From assembly GCA_937916135.1 (NCBI GenBank), contig CALFTQ010000086.1:1-22325 (forward strand): a stretch of 22,325 nt of DNA. Reading direction: 5' to 3'. Source of the DNA: an uncultured Verrucomicrobiales bacterium. Its GTDB lineage: Bacteria > Verrucomicrobiota > Verrucomicrobiia > Verrucomicrobiales > Akkermansiaceae. Positions 20,775-22,325 of this stretch are shown here, in pieces. The translations under genes were made by a program, and so were the position numbers. Position 1 is the stretch's first letter. Every line of letters begins with the position of its first letter. The notes beneath the pieces are model-generated. The model searched no databases and was not told the DNA's origin. It worked only from the letters and a program-made list of their open reading frames with translations.

Positions 20775-21397
20775 TGGAGGCTGTCTGTAGTCTGGCGGTG
20801 CTGTGGGGGCTGCTGATGGTTTCGCAGCTCAGCCCGGGGCCGGATGTGTTTTTTGTGTTCCGCACAGCGCTGGCGCAGGGGTTCCGGGCCGGTTCGGCGG
20901 TAGGGAGCGGAATTGCAGCCGGTTTCTTCATCCAGGCGGTATTGGTGGCCTGGGTAGGGGGCTGGCTGATGGCGCAGCCCTGGAGCCAGTGGGTGTTGTA
21001 TGCCGCTGCTGCGTGGCTGCTGTATCTGGCATGGAAGATTTTTCCCCGCAGGCAGGTGCGTGTGGAACAGGATAAATTGGAAACCAGCGTGCGGGAATCG
21101 CTCCCGGTGTTGTTTGTTCAGGGCTTCCTGTGTAATATTTTGAATCCTAAATGCACGCTGTTTATCTGCGGCCTTGCTATCGGTCCGATTGAGCAGTACG
21201 GCTCGCGCTTTGCCTGGTATGCCCCGGCGGTGGTGCTGGTGCTCACCGGGGCCGGGTGGTTTGGCTGGGTGCTCTGGAGCGCGCTGTTGCAGTGGTCTCC
21301 TATGCGTGGTTTTTACCTGCGCCATACCACGGCGTTTGATGCAGCCTTTTCCGTGTTGCTGGCTGTTTTTGCTTTGTGGCTGGCCGCGACGGTGTAG
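20771..21397 (+). CDS. LysE/RhtB-family amino-acid exporter
   Basis: The 208-residue membrane protein has about six hydrophobic helices and the family signature SPGPD (about residues 20-24) in the first loop, followed by RTALAQGFRAGSAVGSGIAAG, and a conserved NPK in FLCNILNPKCTLF. LysE, RhtB and RhtC proteins export basic amino acids, threonine or homoserine from the cytoplasm; the substrate here cannot be assigned. It starts inside the last codons of the exonuclease gene (ATGA overlap), so the two are translationally coupled, although no functional link is obvious. A GCCC/GGGC stem after the stop lacks a T-run. The next gene, sdhC, has its own promoter. Confidence 0.92.
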   Translation: MMEAVCSLAVLWGLLMVSQLSPGPDVFFVFRTALAQGFRAGSAVGSGIAAGFFIQAVLVAWVGGWLMAQPWSQWVLYAAAAWLLYLAWKIFPRRQVRVEQDKLETSVRESLPVLFVQGFLCNILNPKCTLFICGLAIGPIEQYGSRFAWYAPAVVLVLTGAGWFGWVLWSALLQWSPMRGFYLRHTTAFDAAFSVLLAVFALWLAATV

Positions 21398-21424
21398 AAT
21401 TTGCCCGCCGTGGGCGATTGGGGC

Positions 21425-21453
21425 TTGCTTTTTGGGGCTGGTTGCGGTAGAGT
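21425..21453 (+). promoter_or_regulatory. Possible promoter of the sdh operon
   Basis: TTGCTT (21425-21430), a 17-base spacer and TAGAGT (21448-21453). Predicted start is near 21460, with a leader of about 20 bases that contains an inverted repeat directly before the ATG. Confidence 0.45.
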
Positions 21454-21457
21454 AATG

Positions 21458-21477
21458 GCGCAAAGACGTTATTGCGC
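21458..21477 (+). promoter_or_regulatory. Hairpin immediately upstream of sdhC
   Basis: GCGCAA (21458-21463) and TTGCGC (21472-21477) form a perfect 6-base-pair stem with an 8-base loop, ending two bases before the sdhC start codon. It could hide the start site in the mRNA or be a DNA operator at the +1 region. Confidence 0.35.
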
Positions 21478-21479
21478 AT

Positions 21480-22151
21480 ATGAACGACATTATCACGACA
21501 GCATGCAAGTTCGTCACGTCCTCTATTGGCCGCAAGATTCTTGTGGCCCTTACAGGTGCGTGTCTCCTCCTGTTCCTCGTGGGGCATCTGGCCGGTAACA
21601 TGACCATCTACGGTGGTGATCCCGGCAACGGTGTGCCCTCCTGGATTGATGCCTACGCCACTGGCCTGCACACCATGCCCGCCTGGCTGCTCTGGGCTAT
21701 CCGTCTCGGTCTTGCCGCCATTCTCCTCATCCACGTGGTGTTGACTCTGGCTCTGAAGATTGAGAACGTGAATGCCCGCACACAGTACCAGAAGGAAGGT
21801 ACGCTGAAAGCTACGCTTTCCTCCCGTACCATGGTGCTGACCGGTATCATGATTTTCTGCTTCCTCATCTTCCACCTGTGGCAGCTCACGGTGAATGGAG
21901 ACCCGGCCAACTGCTACCAGCACATTGTGGATGCTTTCACAAACCCTGTGTGCTCCGGTTTCTACATCCTGGCCATCTGCTGCCTGTTCATGCATGTGCG
22001 CCATGGCCTGCAGTCTGTGTTCCAGACTCTGGGGCTTTCCACCCGCAAGGTGCGCCCGCTCTACAACATCATCGCCGTGCTTTTCGGCCTGGTGGTCTGC
22101 GGCGCTTTCATCTCCATTCCGGTGGCCGTCCTCTGCGGCATTCTCAAGTAA
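21480..22151 (+). CDS. sdhC: Succinate dehydrogenase cytochrome b558 subunit
   Basis: The 223-residue integral membrane subunit anchors the succinate dehydrogenase or fumarate reductase complex and carries quinone/heme sites. Five hydrophobic helices can be seen (about 18-38, 65-92, 117-135, 158-178, 195-220), as in the single-subunit b558 type of Bacteroidetes, Chlamydia and epsilon-like fumarate reductases rather than the SdhC+SdhD pair of E. coli. Candidate heme-ligand histidines are H36 (VGHLAGN), H85 (LIHVVLT), H132 (FHLWQ), H172 and H175 (MHVRHGLQS). The sdhA gene follows after 23 bases, giving the order C-A that goes with this type. A hairpin precedes the start codon. Confidence 0.93.
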   Translation: MNDIITTACKFVTSSIGRKILVALTGACLLLFLVGHLAGNMTIYGGDPGNGVPSWIDAYATGLHTMPAWLLWAIRLGLAAILLIHVVLTLALKIENVNARTQYQKEGTLKATLSSRTMVLTGIMIFCFLIFHLWQLTVNGDPANCYQHIVDAFTNPVCSGFYILAICCLFMHVRHGLQSVFQTLGLSTRKVRPLYNIIAVLFGLVVCGAFISIPVAVLCGILK

Positions 22152-22174
22152 CCCTTTCCCATTCATAGCATCTT

Positions 22175-22325
22175 ATGAAAGACATTAAGTTTCCTGTAAG
22201 CGACTACATGCCGGATTCCTGCATTCCGGATGGCCCCATTGCTGAGAAGTGGACCAAGTACAAGCGCGAGGCCAAGCTCATCAACCCCAACAACCGCCGT
22301 AAGTACACGGTGCTCGTGGTGGGTT
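22175..22325 (+). CDS. sdhA: Succinate dehydrogenase flavoprotein subunit, 5' part only
   Basis: The window ends after 50 codons. The start MKDIKFPVSDYMPDSC is followed by DGPIAEKW, KLINPNNRRKYTVLVVG. The beta-strand KYTVLVVG is the beginning of the FAD-binding Rossmann motif (GxGxxG follows beyond the edge). The N-terminal extension before this strand, with its IPDGPIAEKW...NPNNRRKY pattern, is typical of SdhA proteins of the b558-type complex. The gene starts 23 bases after sdhC, without a Shine-Dalgarno sequence, and is clearly part of the same operon; sdhB is expected downstream. It is truncated only by the window end. The flavoprotein oxidises succinate to fumarate, or the reverse, on the cytoplasmic side. 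Confidence 0.88.
   Translation, partial: MKDIKFPVSDYMPDSCIPDGPIAEKWTKYKREAKLINPNNRRKYTVLVVG

Noticed and set aside
20567..21607. A 346-codon minus-strand frame across yhaM-like, lysE-like and sdhC genes
   Set aside because: It crosses three well-supported genes in the other direction and has low-complexity His/Pro/Arg-rich sequence; no promoter or motif supports it.

Overview
The window reads as chromosomal DNA of a GC-rich, Gram-negative bacterium, most likely a Verrucomicrobiota member related to Akkermansia. The evidence is indirect: an outer-membrane barrel protein with a C-terminal aromatic beta-signal, several lipobox lipoproteins, a b558-type succinate dehydrogenase membrane subunit followed by sdhA, a Ser/Thr kinase fused to PEGA and sulfatase-modifying-factor domains, a PNPase with family-typical but non-proteobacterial motif variants, and almost no Shine-Dalgarno sequences. 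No taxonomic marker such as rRNA is present, so the assignment is inference.

Layout. Positions 1-4500 hold yggS, a divergently read small barrel protein, queE, and a tight forward run of four genes (low-molecular-weight tyrosine phosphatase, lipoprotein, lipoprotein with an alpha/beta-hydrolase fold, left-handed beta-helix acyltransferase). A large kinase/PEGA/FGE-like gene (4523-7177, minus) is divergent from tRNA-Leu(CAG). From 7410 to about 8400 lies a lower-GC stretch with no convincing gene; it holds a strong tRNA-distal terminator and a REPIN/MITE-like inverted repeat, and it ends in an orphan IS3-type HTH protein. Then come the tail-specific protease prc, a GT2 membrane glycosyltransferase, and the minus-strand pair radC-tatD. 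The region 13.6-22.3 kb is housekeeping: pnp, two related membrane-anchored coiled-coil proteins, a mini lipoprotein, nth, panD, secG, a yhaM-like exonuclease, a LysE-type exporter, sdhC and the start of sdhA.

How the genes work together. The four-gene run 2193-4499 and the 16.1-18.2 kb coiled-coil/lipoprotein set look like cell-envelope modules of unknown role. The nucleic-acid genes (queE, radC, tatD-like, pnp, nth, yhaM-like) serve tRNA modification, repair and RNA turnover. sdhC-sdhA forms the start of a respiratory operon.

System-level signal. Sigma70-like promoters can be placed by eye upstream of many genes. Most have a 17-bp spacer, many have a TTGC-type -35, and for at least six genes the -10 element lies only 6-11 bases before the start codon. 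This predicts leaderless or nearly leaderless mRNAs. It is the most testable pattern here, together with the duplicated PEGA-FGE architecture of the kinase and the coiled-coil paralogue pair. No CRISPR array, complete transposon, prophage or defence system is visible.
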